28,284 nucleotides of DNA from a virus. A program made the translations under genes and the position numbers. Below the pieces are notes generated by a model that saw nothing but the letters and a program-made list of their open reading frames with translations, searched no databases and was not told where the DNA came from. The stretch spans positions 1 through 28,284 of the IMG/VR virus record IMGVR_UViG_3300020171_000105. One strand, 5' to 3'. Below are positions 6,042 through 14,610 of this stretch, in pieces; the first letter of the stretch is position 1, and each line of letters starts with the position of its first letter.

Positions 6042-6511
6042 AAAAGAGTTTTATGAATTATGCTGGAAGAGACCTTATTTGCCGTAGTTGCCGCGGCGTA
6101 TTCTATAAAACCACGGATCAGTTTCAACCCGACAGATTAATATCTGCAAATATGTTCGCCATGATCGAGCCCTATAAATCGCAGATGTGGGATGAATTCC
6201 CGAAAGATCCGGACGGTACCGGCGGATACGGTCAGCTTGTGTGCCCTTCATGCGGGAGCGAATACGCGGACGGTAACGGATTCGCAATAGTAAAGGGTGT
6301 CGCAGTCCGGAGCAAACCGCTGAATAAACTGGAGCTTGCATATCTTGAAAGAGAGAGAAAGCAGCGGTTTAAGCCAGCCGTGAACGAGCCCGCAGTTCTG
6401 CAGGTGGCTGCCCATGAATGCGGATATTGCAAAACGATATACCGAGATCCCGAAGCAGCAAATAATTGCCTGATTTCCTGCAAGGAAAAAGCGAATAATG
6501 GGAAAAACTGA
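6038..6511 (+). CDS. Zinc-ribbon-rich protein of unknown function
   Basis: The 157-residue protein overlaps the previous gene by ATGA. It has eight cysteines in paired arrangements: C15/C18 (CRSC), C69/C72 (CPSC), C128/C131 (CGYC) and C144/C148. The first two pairs can form one zinc ribbon around a linker, and the last two another. There is no recognisable enzyme motif. It lies directly upstream of the portal gene with a 14-base overlap, so it is co-translated with the head genes. A structural or chaperone-like zinc protein, or a regulator, would fit, but I cannot name the function. Confidence 0.7.
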   Translation: MKKSFMNYAGRDLICRSCRGVFYKTTDQFQPDRLISANMFAMIEPYKSQMWDEFPKDPDGTGGYGQLVCPSCGSEYADGNGFAIVKGVAVRSKPLNKLELAYLERERKQRFKPAVNEPAVLQVAAHECGYCKTIYRDPEAANNCLISCKEKANNGKN

Positions 6512-8324
6512 AACCTATACTGATTATAACTTACGGAATATACCGGCCAAAGGGCATAAGGACGTAGCTAAGTTCGCCTGGGATTGTGTCGGTATCGCCC
6601 TTGCCGAAAGAGACCGCCTGAATCTGCCTGAAAGATGGCGTTGGAATAACAAGATGGTCAGGGGCAGTCATTGGAATAATACACAGAAAACTTCCAAAGG
6701 CAGCAAGATAACCGTGAATCTTATTTTCAGCAATAAGCAGAGAATAGTTGCGAACCTGACTGCAAGAAATCCGGCAGCGGAGGTTATTCCTCTTGACGGA
6801 AACAATGACGGCGTTCCCCAGATTAATACCTATCTCCGGAAATGGTGGATTGAATCATGCCAGCGGGATTCCTTAAAATCGTCGGTTGATCGCATGGAAG
6901 AATACGGCGTTACCTTCGAGAAGATGGTCTGGAATACCGACAAGGAAACCACGCAGACAATCGTAATGGACGCTTTTGCGGTTTTAATTGCTCCCGGGTA
7001 CTGGACAGATATTGCGGCAGAAGCACCGTATATTGCTTTTCTGGATGCCATGCCTATTGAGGATATCGTTTTCAAGTTCGGAGTTGAGGCCGAGGATGTT
7101 GCTATCAGCGAAATATACTCGATCATGGGAGAAGACAGGGAAAAGAGTGTTCCTGATCCAAAAGGAAATAAAAGCTCGTATGTGAAATATTCCGACACTT
7201 TCAAGACGGCGCAGCAGGCAAAAAGTTCAACAGAAAGCATCAAGGCCGGTCGCGCCCTGGTAGCTGAATTATGGATAAGGGATTATTCCAAAGATGCGGA
7301 CAGCAACTTTAAATATCCGGGAAATATCAGGGTCGTTACTGTCGTTGAATCAACAAAGGCTGGCGGCGTTCTTCTGCTTTCCGATGTTGCAAATCCGAAC
7401 ATTAATCCGGCGTTGGAACCCGAAATAGCCTCAGCAAGTTATTTATGGAACAGATTCCCGCTATCAAAAGCCAACAGCTTCGAAGACACAACGAGCATAT
7501 ACGGATATTCGATTGTTGAACAGGTCGGGGATCTCGCGCTTAAGATTGACGAGATATTTTCAAAGATGGTTTCCTGGGCTTTGAAGGTTATGGCTCCAAT
7601 ATTCGTATGCCCTACGGGCATAGGCATAACGGAGGAAAACCTTATGAACAGGGTGAATCTGGTACTGAGACCAAACAGGCCTATACCTATTAACACTATC
7701 GGATATATCGCAACTCCAAATCTACCGGCTTCATTCTCGAATATCTTGCAGGTGCTTATCAGTTTCTTTGACAGGATATATGCCATTGAGGAAGCGGATC
7801 GTGGCGTAGTCCCAAAGAACGTGATAGCTGCCTCGGCGATCACGGCATTACAGGAAAGAAACGAAATGCTCATGCAGCATAAAGTCGGTGCTGTCAAATA
7901 CCTGGTTGGAGAAAGAGGCAAGAGTGCAATTTCCATGCTTCAGAACTTCGCACCTTTTGAGATCACGGTGGATTCTGACGGAGATCATGTCGCATTCTTA
8001 GGAACGGATCTGGCAGGCAGAAAGTTTAATTATGTGGTTGAAACCGGGTCTATGTTGCCGAGAACGACACTTCAAACAGAAGCTATGTCAGAGAAATATT
8101 ATCAGTTAGGCGCGATAGATAGACAGGCATTGCTTGAAAACACGAACTATCCAGGATGGAAAAAGATTGTGGAAAGGACGGGCGAGGGAGTTCTTGGAAA
8201 TGCCTTACAAATTTTGGTGCAAGCTGGGCTCCCGCAAGAAGTAGCGAGAGAGTTACAAACAAAATTATTACAATCTCAAGGAGGCCCTGGCGGAGTGAAT
8301 CAAGTTAATGTGGTTCAAGGATAA
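6498..8324 (+). CDS. Portal protein
   Basis: The 608-residue protein is in the expected place between terminase and scaffold/capsid. Portal dodecamers form the vertex through which TerL pumps DNA. Features matching short-tailed phage portals include the N-terminal WRWNNKMVRGSHWNN segment, a stretch with INTYLRKWW and a central alpha/beta region. A long helical region follows around DLALKIDEIFSKMVSWALKV, with a late segment AIEEADRGVVPKNVIAASAI. The C-terminal tail is Gln/Gly-rich (LLQSQGGPGG). The length is usual for podovirus portals and shorter than P22 gp1. It starts inside the previous gene with AAGGAAA upstream. I assign it from overall pattern and synteny. Confidence 0.85.
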   Translation: MGKTETYTDYNLRNIPAKGHKDVAKFAWDCVGIALAERDRLNLPERWRWNNKMVRGSHWNNTQKTSKGSKITVNLIFSNKQRIVANLTARNPAAEVIPLDGNNDGVPQINTYLRKWWIESCQRDSLKSSVDRMEEYGVTFEKMVWNTDKETTQTIVMDAFAVLIAPGYWTDIAAEAPYIAFLDAMPIEDIVFKFGVEAEDVAISEIYSIMGEDREKSVPDPKGNKSSYVKYSDTFKTAQQAKSSTESIKAGRALVAELWIRDYSKDADSNFKYPGNIRVVTVVESTKAGGVLLLSDVANPNINPALEPEIASASYLWNRFPLSKANSFEDTTSIYGYSIVEQVGDLALKIDEIFSKMVSWALKVMAPIFVCPTGIGITEENLMNRVNLVLRPNRPIPINTIGYIATPNLPASFSNILQVLISFFDRIYAIEEADRGVVPKNVIAASAITALQERNEMLMQHKVGAVKYLVGERGKSAISMLQNFAPFEITVDSDGDHVAFLGTDLAGRKFNYVVETGSMLPRTTLQTEAMSEKYYQLGAIDRQALLENTNYPGWKKIVERTGEGVLGNALQILVQAGLPQEVARELQTKLLQSQGGPGGVNQVNVVQG

Positions 8325-8327
8325 TAT

Positions 8328-8507
8328 ATGGAACTTAAAGTTTGTACAAGATGTAATGAAGCTCAACCGCTTGAAAACTTTTCTATGGATAATGGGCAAA
8401 AGAGCGGCTTGAGATGCAAGTGCAGATGGAAAGAAGACAATTTAAAGAAGAATAACAGGGTTGATAGTCCAATTCAATCGAGTTTAATTTTTTCAGGAGG
8501 ACAGTAA
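8328..8507 (+). CDS. Small CxxC protein (59 residues)
   Basis: This short gene starts 3 bases after the portal stop, with AAGGA about 7 bases before its ATG, and ends just before the next gene's start. The sequence opens MELKVCTRCNEAQPLENFS and continues with KSGLRCKCRW. This CTxCxxxxPLxxFxxxxxxxxGLxxxC pattern is the zinc-binding head seen on many phage HNH/endonuclease VII-like and small unannotated proteins. Only the zinc head is present, so it may be a remnant of a longer nuclease or a stand-alone zinc protein. It is AT-rich compared with its neighbours (21 of 60 G+C in 8341-8400), which hints at later acquisition. Confidence 0.65.
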   Translation: MELKVCTRCNEAQPLENFSMDNGQKSGLRCKCRWKEDNLKKNNRVDSPIQSSLIFSGGQ

Positions 8508-8511
8508 TTTT

Positions 8512-8775
8512 ATGCCAATATACGATTATAAATGTTCAATATGCGAACATGAATTTGAAAAATATATGCCGATAACAAAGGCGAAAGTCGGGGTTAAATG
8601 CCCTGAATGTAAAGGAAAGTCAGTAAAAGTATTAACAGGTTTTAAAGGCAGAGCGCATGACGACAACCCCGTATGGCTTGATAAGAGCGTCCGGGATGTG
8701 CTCGGTGAGAATGTGCAGACAAGGACAGATTATAAACGATGTTTGAAGGAGAATCACTTGATACCAATAGGTTAG
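8512..8775 (+). CDS. FmdB-family zinc ribbon protein
   Basis: The 87-residue protein begins MPIYDYKCSICEHEFE, the hallmark opening of the FmdB/CxxC_CxxC_SSSS zinc-ribbon family. Pairs C8/C11 and C30/C33 make one zinc site. The remainder (RAHDDNPVWLDKSVRDVLG) is a short tail. FmdB-like proteins were first described as putative regulators in methylotrophs and are common in phage genomes, often near portal and capsid genes, without a proven role. AGGAGG lies about 12 bases upstream of the ATG. Family assignment is firm, function is not known. Confidence 0.85.
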   Translation: MPIYDYKCSICEHEFEKYMPITKAKVGVKCPECKGKSVKVLTGFKGRAHDDNPVWLDKSVRDVLGENVQTRTDYKRCLKENHLIPIG

Positions 8776-8782
8776 GCTTTAA

Positions 8783-8800
8783 CGTGAGAATTGTCTCACG
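8783..8800 (+). terminator. Stem-loop upstream of the scaffold gene
   Basis: CGTGAGA-ATTG-TCTCACG forms a perfect 7-bp stem with a 4-base loop 8 bases after the FmdB-like stop codon. No T-run follows, so it is a weak terminator at best. It may be an RNA processing or stabilising element before the highly expressed scaffold and capsid genes. The gap 8776-8887 otherwise contains only a 10-bp palindrome, CGGTTAACCG, and no credible gene. Confidence 0.4.
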
Positions 8801-8887
8801 CAAGCATATATGAACGCGGCTAAACAAGCAGCGGCCCGTGTAAACGGTTAACCGCGAGATGTCCCGCAGAAAAAGGAGAGAACACAG

Positions 8888-9661
8888 ATGGAACCAACAA
8901 AAGTAATCGACGGAATGAAACCGGCAATGGAAGCAGTAACGCCTGAAGGCGATCCGGCAGCAGCAGTAAGTCCACCTGAAACAGCAGCTCCTGAAGCTGC
9001 GGCCTTAGTTGCCAAGATACAGGCACTTGAGACCAATTACCAGAACCTTCAGACGGAGTATGGCAGACGCGGAAGTGAAGTAGGCGAGTTGAGGCAGACA
9101 GTCGCACAACTTCAGGCTGACATTCCTAAACTTGTTGAACAGGCAAAAGTTACGCCACGGGCGACTGATTATGAGTCTATGTTGTCCGGCGTCAATACGA
9201 GGTTTGAGAGCGGCGAAATAACCGTATCTCAAGCCCTTGCGGAAACCGCAAAGATAACGGCTGAAGTGGCAAATCAAAGAGCCACACAAACAGCGCAGGC
9301 GGTTATAAGCAAGGCGCTTGCAGACAGGGATAACAACGATGTCAAAAAAGCGTTTCTGTCAAAACATGATGACTTTGCCGCTATTGTCGAATCCGGCGCA
9401 CTTGAACCCATAAAGGCCGAAGACCCTCTCATGAACAATGTATCCGCCTATTTCGCATTTAAGGCACAGAGCGAATACGAGAGAGGTAAGACTGAAATGG
9501 CAGCCCTTAAAGAAGGCGCAAAAGTAGCAGGAACGGTTCTGGGAAAACCCGGAGCCGACCTATCGAAGCAAAACAGAAAGACACCAACAACTGAAGCCGA
9601 GGTCTCTTCGTCCATGCTTTCCGCACTGGAAGCGCACAGGGCGAAGGAGGGCTCCGGCTAA
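8888..9661 (+). CDS. Scaffolding protein
   Basis: The 257-residue protein lies immediately before the major capsid gene, the standard scaffold position. It is highly charged, lacks Cys and Trp, and has a Pro/Ala-rich N-terminus. A coiled coil follows at about residues 40-85 (ALVAKIQALETNYQNLQTEY, then LRQTVAQLQADI) and mostly helical segments after that. The C-terminus is Lys-rich, as in scaffolds that bind coat protein through a basic helix-turn-helix. Such proteins guide procapsid assembly and then leave. The strong AAAAAGGAG site supports high expression. The assignment rests on position and composition, since scaffolds diverge rapidly. Confidence 0.75.
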   Translation: MEPTKVIDGMKPAMEAVTPEGDPAAAVSPPETAAPEAAALVAKIQALETNYQNLQTEYGRRGSEVGELRQTVAQLQADIPKLVEQAKVTPRATDYESMLSGVNTRFESGEITVSQALAETAKITAEVANQRATQTAQAVISKALADRDNNDVKKAFLSKHDDFAAIVESGALEPIKAEDPLMNNVSAYFAFKAQSEYERGKTEMAALKEGAKVAGTVLGKPGADLSKQNRKTPTTEAEVSSSMLSALEAHRAKEGSG

Positions 9662-9682
9662 ATTAACAAGGAGAATTGAATC

Positions 9683-10648
9683 ATGGCTTTAACTCTGAGC
9701 GAACTCAATGCCGTAACCGGGGATTATTGCGACGGCAGATCGACCGACATCTATTCTTCCGATAACGTCCTTTTATGGAAACTGATGTCAAAAGGCAAAA
9801 TGAACGCCAATCTCGTTACGCCGAATGAGATTGTTGATAACGGCGAGAATATCCGCGTTGTCCTTGAGTATGCGTCAAGCAACACCGGATCATATGGCAA
9901 GAACACCACGATCGCCCAGGGCAAGGTTAAAATCCTCAATGCCGCAAGATTCAGATGGGCGGGTTATTATGCGTCCAACGCGATTGACCTGGACGACAAA
10001 AGGGCGAACAGCGGGGATGCGGCTTATGTTGACCTGGTGAAAACCAAGCTGCAGAACATCGAAAAAACCATCCGTGACAACATGGGTGGCGAGATTTACG
10101 GTTCTGCCGCAGACGGCGACAGCTTCCTTGGTCTTGGCAATCTGTTCAATACCACAACTTCAACGACTTACGGTGGTATCGCGGAAGACGACATGGCCAA
10201 GTGGAAGGCGAACAAGGATGCAACAGGCGGAGCAATCACCTTTGCAATTCTTCAGGCCATGAGACGCGGAGCTTCGGTAGGCCAGACCAACAGGGCAAAA
10301 CCGAATCTTTACATCACAACCGAACTTCTGAAAGACGCTTTCGAGAATACGCTTTCGCTTCAATCAAGGTACAGCGATGCCGAACTCGTAACAGTCGGAT
10401 TTGCGAACATCATGTTTTCAAGCTATGCGCCGGTAGTTGCGGACGACAAACAGACATTGGGATATTGTGATGCTCTGAACCTGAACTTCCTGTCAATCAA
10501 AACCCATAAGGATTTCGCTTTCACAAAGCCGGTATGGGAACATGACAAGGAACAGCCGGATACGGAAGTGGCAAATACAAGATGGTCCGGACAGCTTGTA
10601 ACCTCCAACCGGAGAGCGCATTACCGGAAGACAGGTCTTACCGCTTAA
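9683..10648 (+). CDS. Major capsid protein (HK97-fold)
   Basis: The 321-residue protein follows the scaffold with an AAGGAG site. The N-terminus (MALTLSELNAVTGDYCDGRSTDIY) and the pattern of a beta hairpin with an E-loop-like segment (GENIRVVLEYASSNTGSYG) suit a coat protein of the HK97 fold. So do the spine-helix-like stretch (YVDLVKTKLQNIEKTIRDNMGGEIYG) and the C-terminal A-domain with WSGQLVTSNRRAHYRKTGL. It has no N-terminal delta domain or protease motif, which fits the presence of a separate scaffold. Codons look optimised for high expression, with many C-ending codons compared with neighbouring genes. Position between scaffold and adaptor genes supports the call. Confidence 0.87.
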   Translation: MALTLSELNAVTGDYCDGRSTDIYSSDNVLLWKLMSKGKMNANLVTPNEIVDNGENIRVVLEYASSNTGSYGKNTTIAQGKVKILNAARFRWAGYYASNAIDLDDKRANSGDAAYVDLVKTKLQNIEKTIRDNMGGEIYGSAADGDSFLGLGNLFNTTTSTTYGGIAEDDMAKWKANKDATGGAITFAILQAMRRGASVGQTNRAKPNLYITTELLKDAFENTLSLQSRYSDAELVTVGFANIMFSSYAPVVADDKQTLGYCDALNLNFLSIKTHKDFAFTKPVWEHDKEQPDTEVANTRWSGQLVTSNRRAHYRKTGLTA

Positions 10649-10685
10649 CATGAGCGCAACAGGAATATTTAACCTTAATTAAAAT

Positions 10686-10705
10686 AGAGGGGCGAAAGCC
10701 CCTCT
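10686..10705 (+). terminator. GAAA-tetraloop hairpin after the major capsid gene
   Basis: AGAGGGGC-GAAA-GCCCCTCT makes a perfect 8-bp stem with a GNRA tetraloop between the capsid gene and the next gene. No U-tract follows (GGGAAAAGG), so complete rho-independent termination is unlikely. Partial attenuation, or 3' end protection of capsid mRNA, would explain why it sits here. The structure is seen directly and the role is inferred. Confidence 0.5.
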
Positions 10706-10725
10706 GGGAAAAGGAGAGAATCACA

Positions 10726-11079
10726 ATGAGACATTTTATACCTGTAAATTTAGTATTTGCAGCCGGCGCAGCGACTTTTTATATGCAGAATCCGCTTGCA
10801 AGACCCTTCGTACTGAGAAACGTAACCGGGGCTGCCGATGCTGCTATCGGTACAGACGAAACGGTTACGATAACTGAAAATTCAGCACCGACATCTCTCG
10901 GAGTTTTAACCTTTGCCGGAACCGTAGCGGCTGCCGATGTTGGCGCATGGGTTACAGATACCACCAATGGCGATCACATAATCGCCGCCGCCGAAGTTCT
11001 TAAGTTCGTAACAACCGCTGGAGCAGCCGGGAATGCTCTGCTTACGCTTGAACTGGACGATCATTGCCTGGAGGCGTAA
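10726..11079 (+). CDS. Probable virion protein, decoration or head-stabilising type
   Basis: The 117-residue protein follows the capsid gene after the GAAA hairpin and has a strong AAAAGGAGAG site. It is Ala/Thr/Val-rich with alternating beta strands and no charged helical regions. The motif GTDETVTITENSAPTSLGVL and a following Gly/Ala-rich stretch suggest a compact beta fold. Short genes at this position commonly encode capsid decoration proteins or head fibres. I do not recognise the family, so decoration is inferred from position and composition. Confidence 0.55.
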   Translation: MRHFIPVNLVFAAGAATFYMQNPLARPFVLRNVTGAADAAIGTDETVTITENSAPTSLGVLTFAGTVAAADVGAWVTDTTNGDHIIAAAEVLKFVTTAGAAGNALLTLELDDHCLEA

Positions 11080-11082
11080 GCC

Positions 11083-11997
11083 ATGCCGACACAAGCTGAA
11101 CTCATAAGCAGGGTTTCATCCCTGTTGAGGGATTCGAGTGTTACTTCCGCCACTATCTTGGGATACCTGAATGAAGGTAATCTCAAGATAGCTGGTGGGG
11201 TTCTCCTTCCCGATGGTCAAAGAACAAAGCCACTTGAAGACTTGCTGGTATATGCGGCATTAACTTCAAGCATAACATTGCCTTATATTGCATTGCCGAC
11301 AGCGGCAGGGAGCGCATATCAGCGTGACTTGTTTCTGTTGTTAAGCTCGACACAAAATAGGGAAATTCCCCTGCTTAACAAAACGGCATGGATGCGATTT
11401 GTCCGGTCGGATATTCTTCTTAATGGCGCAGGAGCGATATATCAAGCTACCGTCAAGGGAAACAGGCTTTATTATGTCTCAATTCCAACAGTAGCGGAAA
11501 GCCTGATAGCTCATTATTACCGCAAACCGGTTGATATGGCAACGTATTCAGCGGCAACGATCTCTTTCGATTCCGCGACAAAAACCATAACGGACACGGC
11601 AAACGGCCTTGGGGTATTCGCAGGAGGCATAGGGCAGCAGATAGATGTTACCGGCAGCACCAATAATAATAACAAGCTCACGGTGTCCACGGTGGCGGCA
11701 GGCGGTGGTTCAATGGTTGTCGAAGAAGCTCTCACAACAGAAGCCCTGGGAGCCACGGTTGTAATCAAAAGCCGGGCGGAAGGAACGCCGGAACACCTGC
11801 AATACGGTCTTCTGGTTAATTATGCCTGCGCTGAAATATTCAGATTTATTGAATCCCGGTTGAACTTAAAGAATCCACGGGCAGATATACACGAAAACAT
11901 GTTCACAAAAGCCTTGGCTGATCTTAATGCACTCTTACCTGATATGCCGGGTGAGGTTATGATTTTGGATGATGATGCAGACCATCCCGACGATTAA
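11083..11997 (+). CDS. Head-tail adaptor-like protein with an inserted beta domain
   Basis: The 304-residue protein begins MPTQAELISRVSSLLRDSSVT with helical content like the adaptor proteins of short-tailed phages (P22 gp4 and T7 gp11 role), which bind below the portal. The N-terminal and C-terminal parts (about 1-155 and 232-304) look like the adaptor body. Residues about 158-230 differ: they read ATKTITDTANGLGVFAGGIG, then TNNNNKLTVSTV, then GATVVIKS. This is a small beta module (tG...nNkltVsxV...) that recurs in unrelated phage structural proteins. GGAGG precedes the ATG by 10 bases. The adaptor call is based on position, size and helix pattern. Confidence 0.6.
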   Translation: MPTQAELISRVSSLLRDSSVTSATILGYLNEGNLKIAGGVLLPDGQRTKPLEDLLVYAALTSSITLPYIALPTAAGSAYQRDLFLLLSSTQNREIPLLNKTAWMRFVRSDILLNGAGAIYQATVKGNRLYYVSIPTVAESLIAHYYRKPVDMATYSAATISFDSATKTITDTANGLGVFAGGIGQQIDVTGSTNNNNKLTVSTVAAGGGSMVVEEALTTEALGATVVIKSRAEGTPEHLQYGLLVNYACAEIFRFIESRLNLKNPRADIHENMFTKALADLNALLPDMPGEVMILDDDADHPDD

Positions 11998-12006
11998 CAG
12001 GCGGTA

Positions 12007-14580
12007 ATGGACGGTAAACGTACCCAATATTCTCTCGATAAAAAATGGATGCCTGCGGCTAATTCTGCAACCATAGGTGATAATTTTGCCATGTTAAAGA
12101 ATCTCCGGCCTGCAGATGGCGGACTGCGCCCGGTGCTCGGATATAGCAAAATCAACACAACCCAATACACGGCACATCCAAGTGGCAGAAACGGCTGTCA
12201 TTTCAAAACAAAGTACGGTGACAGTCATGTTCTTGTCTGGACAGAAGACGGATATGTAATCGAGAATAAAACCGCTATTCCGGCTCAAGGCGATTTTGAA
12301 TCTACACTCTGGCACACAGATGCCGCTGGAGCCGATTTAGGCCGCTTTACCGAAGCCCCCGGATACAACATGGCTTATTGCAACAGCAAAGAGTCATTAA
12401 TATGGGGCGGTTCGCAATTACGGCTTGGCGGTTTATTCACAATGGATAACGGCACGTTCAACGATACCGAGAATGCCAAAGATTTCAGCGTGATTGTCAA
12501 CGATCTGCTCCAAACCACCGGGCATTATTTCTCTTTAGGCACACAGAAGTTTTTCCTTTGCCTGACAACAAGGAAAGCAAAAGGATTTAAGTTCTATGTA
12601 AAGACTGCAAACGATACAGCCTCAACAATGACCTGTAAGGTTTACACAGGTGCGTGGACTCCAGTTGGTGCTCCTTCTGATGGAACAAAACCGGCGACAA
12701 TATCCCTTGCTCAAACAGGCTCATTCTCTTTTTCGTCAACAGTAGCAGCCGCAATACCTTTTCATTATAAAGGCAACTATACTTACGCCTATCTGTTTGA
12801 AATAGATGCAGGAACAGCCGATATTTATCACATAACCGCAGACTGCCCTCCGCAAGCTTTTTGCGATATATGGGACGGTTCTTTCGAGACCATGTTGCAA
12901 TGCCAGGTGAAATTTGGTGGAGTTTATGAGGATTACACGCCTGATGTAGCCTTGAAAGATTCTTATACCGGATCTCCGATAGGTGCCGAACTCGATGGGC
13001 TTACGGCCACGGATGAAGTCATATTCATGTCAGATGTCAGGCTTGCCGGTATTCGAATTAAAATGGCTCCGGGTTGTGAGAATCTCGCCGCCTCAGTCGC
13101 AACATGGTCATATTATACAGGCGCGGCATACGCTTCATGCTCTGCGGCAGATGGTACAATAAACCCGGCAGGAACAACTTTAGGCAAAGGCGGATATGTC
13201 GCATGGAATCCGCCTGCGGTTACTGCCGAAAAGCCTCAATTCTTATTCGGCACTTTCGGTTATGCGTATAAACTGACGGTTTCAAACACGCTTACCGGCA
13301 TTCACGGTGACGCAACGATCAGTGTCGCAATAGATGAGGCCGTAGGAATACCCGCTCAACAGGAAGTGCCTTTATTCAGATTTTGCCTGCCGTTTAAAGA
13401 AAGACTTCTGGGATGCGCCCTCCTTGAAGCCAATGAAGGCAACGCGATTGATTACACGCCTGCAAATATGCCCGATACATGGAACGGACCAGAAAGCTCA
13501 ATGTTCGGCATTCAGAGATTACGGGCAGATACCATCGAAGACCTGATTGCCGGAATTACAATATTCAACAGATTCGGTAATAATATCTTTATGGTTGCCT
13601 TGATGTTCACGCAGAACACCACTCATGTATTCAGCGGTGACGGTCCGGAAGATTTCAAGATTGAGAAAATAGCTTCTTCGATAGGATGTCCCGCGCCTTT
13701 GACATTATGTTTAGCAAATATCGGTTTTTCCATGGCGAATGACGTAACCCGGAACGTAGCTTTATGGTTATCGAATTCCGGGCCTATGATGTTTGACGGT
13801 GCTTTAATGGCTCCGGTGAAAGGGCTCGAAAACTTCTTCGACAGAACAAGGACGGAATGTGTCAGTTGGAGCTACATAGAAAATTCAAGGGCATGGCTGG
13901 ACCCGAACGATCTTGTATGGCACCTGGAATTTCCGTCAGGATTAGGCCAGATTTCAAACAATGTTCATGTGGCAATAGATCTGACAAGAATTGAAAGAGG
14001 TTGGTTTCAATATGATTATATAGGCGCTTCAACGCCAAAATGCGGATTTCCGGTTACAGACAACGATGGAGCTACATATATTTATGGCTGTCTGGATTCT
14101 GGCCATTTAGTGAGAATGAATTACGGCTCTTCATGGGACGGGCAACCAATTATCTATACGCTCGAAATGGGCGATTTATGGCCGTCCGGGAATATCTGGG
14201 ACGTTACACAGATCAGGGAGTTTAAGCTGATTACCAGTCGCGGCGACATCGATCTTACCGCTGATATATATGATTGCTTTGACGGCAGCAAGTACACGAT
14301 TATTGATTATGAATGGATTGGTAATGATTACGAATGGATAGATAACGATTATGAATGGCTGACCACAGGCGGAATTTCTTCCAGCGTAAAATCAACCTCA
14401 ATGTTAATTCCAGCAGACACTTCAAAGGGCTTGTTCATAGGCACGAAGCCGGTAAATTTTACAGGCAGAACGCACAGAATAAAATTAGCAATAGATAATT
14501 TAGCACAAGACAGTAATCTCAGACTGATCGGATACGGTCTTGCTTGGGACATAACCCTCGAGGATATCAAAGAGTCTTAA
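12007..14580 (+). CDS. Tail nozzle / stabilisation-type protein
   Basis: The 857-residue, beta-rich protein follows the adaptor. The opening ADGGLRPVLGYSKI resembles the G-G-x-R-P-x-G-Y start of P22 gp10 and other short-tail nozzle proteins, which close the portal channel as a hexameric tube with beta-propeller parts. Numerous Trp and Gly turns suit a large beta structure (LGQISNNVHVAIDLTRIERGWFQYDY). The N-terminal part up to about residue 430 includes what look like extra beta domains, making it longer than P22 gp10. Near the C-terminus is a triple heptapeptide repeat (see repeat feature). The ribosome binding site (AGGCGG) is weak, and coupling to the upstream gene is likely. Confidence 0.65.
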   Translation: MDGKRTQYSLDKKWMPAANSATIGDNFAMLKNLRPADGGLRPVLGYSKINTTQYTAHPSGRNGCHFKTKYGDSHVLVWTEDGYVIENKTAIPAQGDFESTLWHTDAAGADLGRFTEAPGYNMAYCNSKESLIWGGSQLRLGGLFTMDNGTFNDTENAKDFSVIVNDLLQTTGHYFSLGTQKFFLCLTTRKAKGFKFYVKTANDTASTMTCKVYTGAWTPVGAPSDGTKPATISLAQTGSFSFSSTVAAAIPFHYKGNYTYAYLFEIDAGTADIYHITADCPPQAFCDIWDGSFETMLQCQVKFGGVYEDYTPDVALKDSYTGSPIGAELDGLTATDEVIFMSDVRLAGIRIKMAPGCENLAASVATWSYYTGAAYASCSAADGTINPAGTTLGKGGYVAWNPPAVTAEKPQFLFGTFGYAYKLTVSNTLTGIHGDATISVAIDEAVGIPAQQEVPLFRFCLPFKERLLGCALLEANEGNAIDYTPANMPDTWNGPESSMFGIQRLRADTIEDLIAGITIFNRFGNNIFMVALMFTQNTTHVFSGDGPEDFKIEKIASSIGCPAPLTLCLANIGFSMANDVTRNVALWLSNSGPMMFDGALMAPVKGLENFFDRTRTECVSWSYIENSRAWLDPNDLVWHLEFPSGLGQISNNVHVAIDLTRIERGWFQYDYIGASTPKCGFPVTDNDGATYIYGCLDSGHLVRMNYGSSWDGQPIIYTLEMGDLWPSGNIWDVTQIREFKLITSRGDIDLTADIYDCFDGSKYTIIDYEWIGNDYEWIDNDYEWLTTGGISSSVKSTSMLIPADTSKGLFIGTKPVNFTGRTHRIKLAIDNLAQDSNLRLIGYGLAWDITLEDIKES
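14305..14367 (+). repeat. Three tandem 21-bp units encoding DYEWI(G/D)N
   Basis: Units at 14305-14325, 14326-14346 and 14347-14367 (last one diverged at its end) encode DYEWIGN, DYEWIDN and DYEWLTT near residue 770 of the nozzle-like protein. They are in frame and differ at a few bases, so they are not a very recent slippage product. An exposed aromatic/acidic loop in the tail tip is the likely protein consequence. Confidence 0.85.
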
Positions 14581-14610
14581 TTATGAAAAAATGCTAAAGG
14601 AGTCTTAAAA

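Noticed and set aside
14582-14596. Tiny leader peptide (ATG AAA AAA TGC TAA) before the tail fibre gene
   Set aside because: Four codons with no ribosome binding site of its own; most likely chance in an A-rich spacer.
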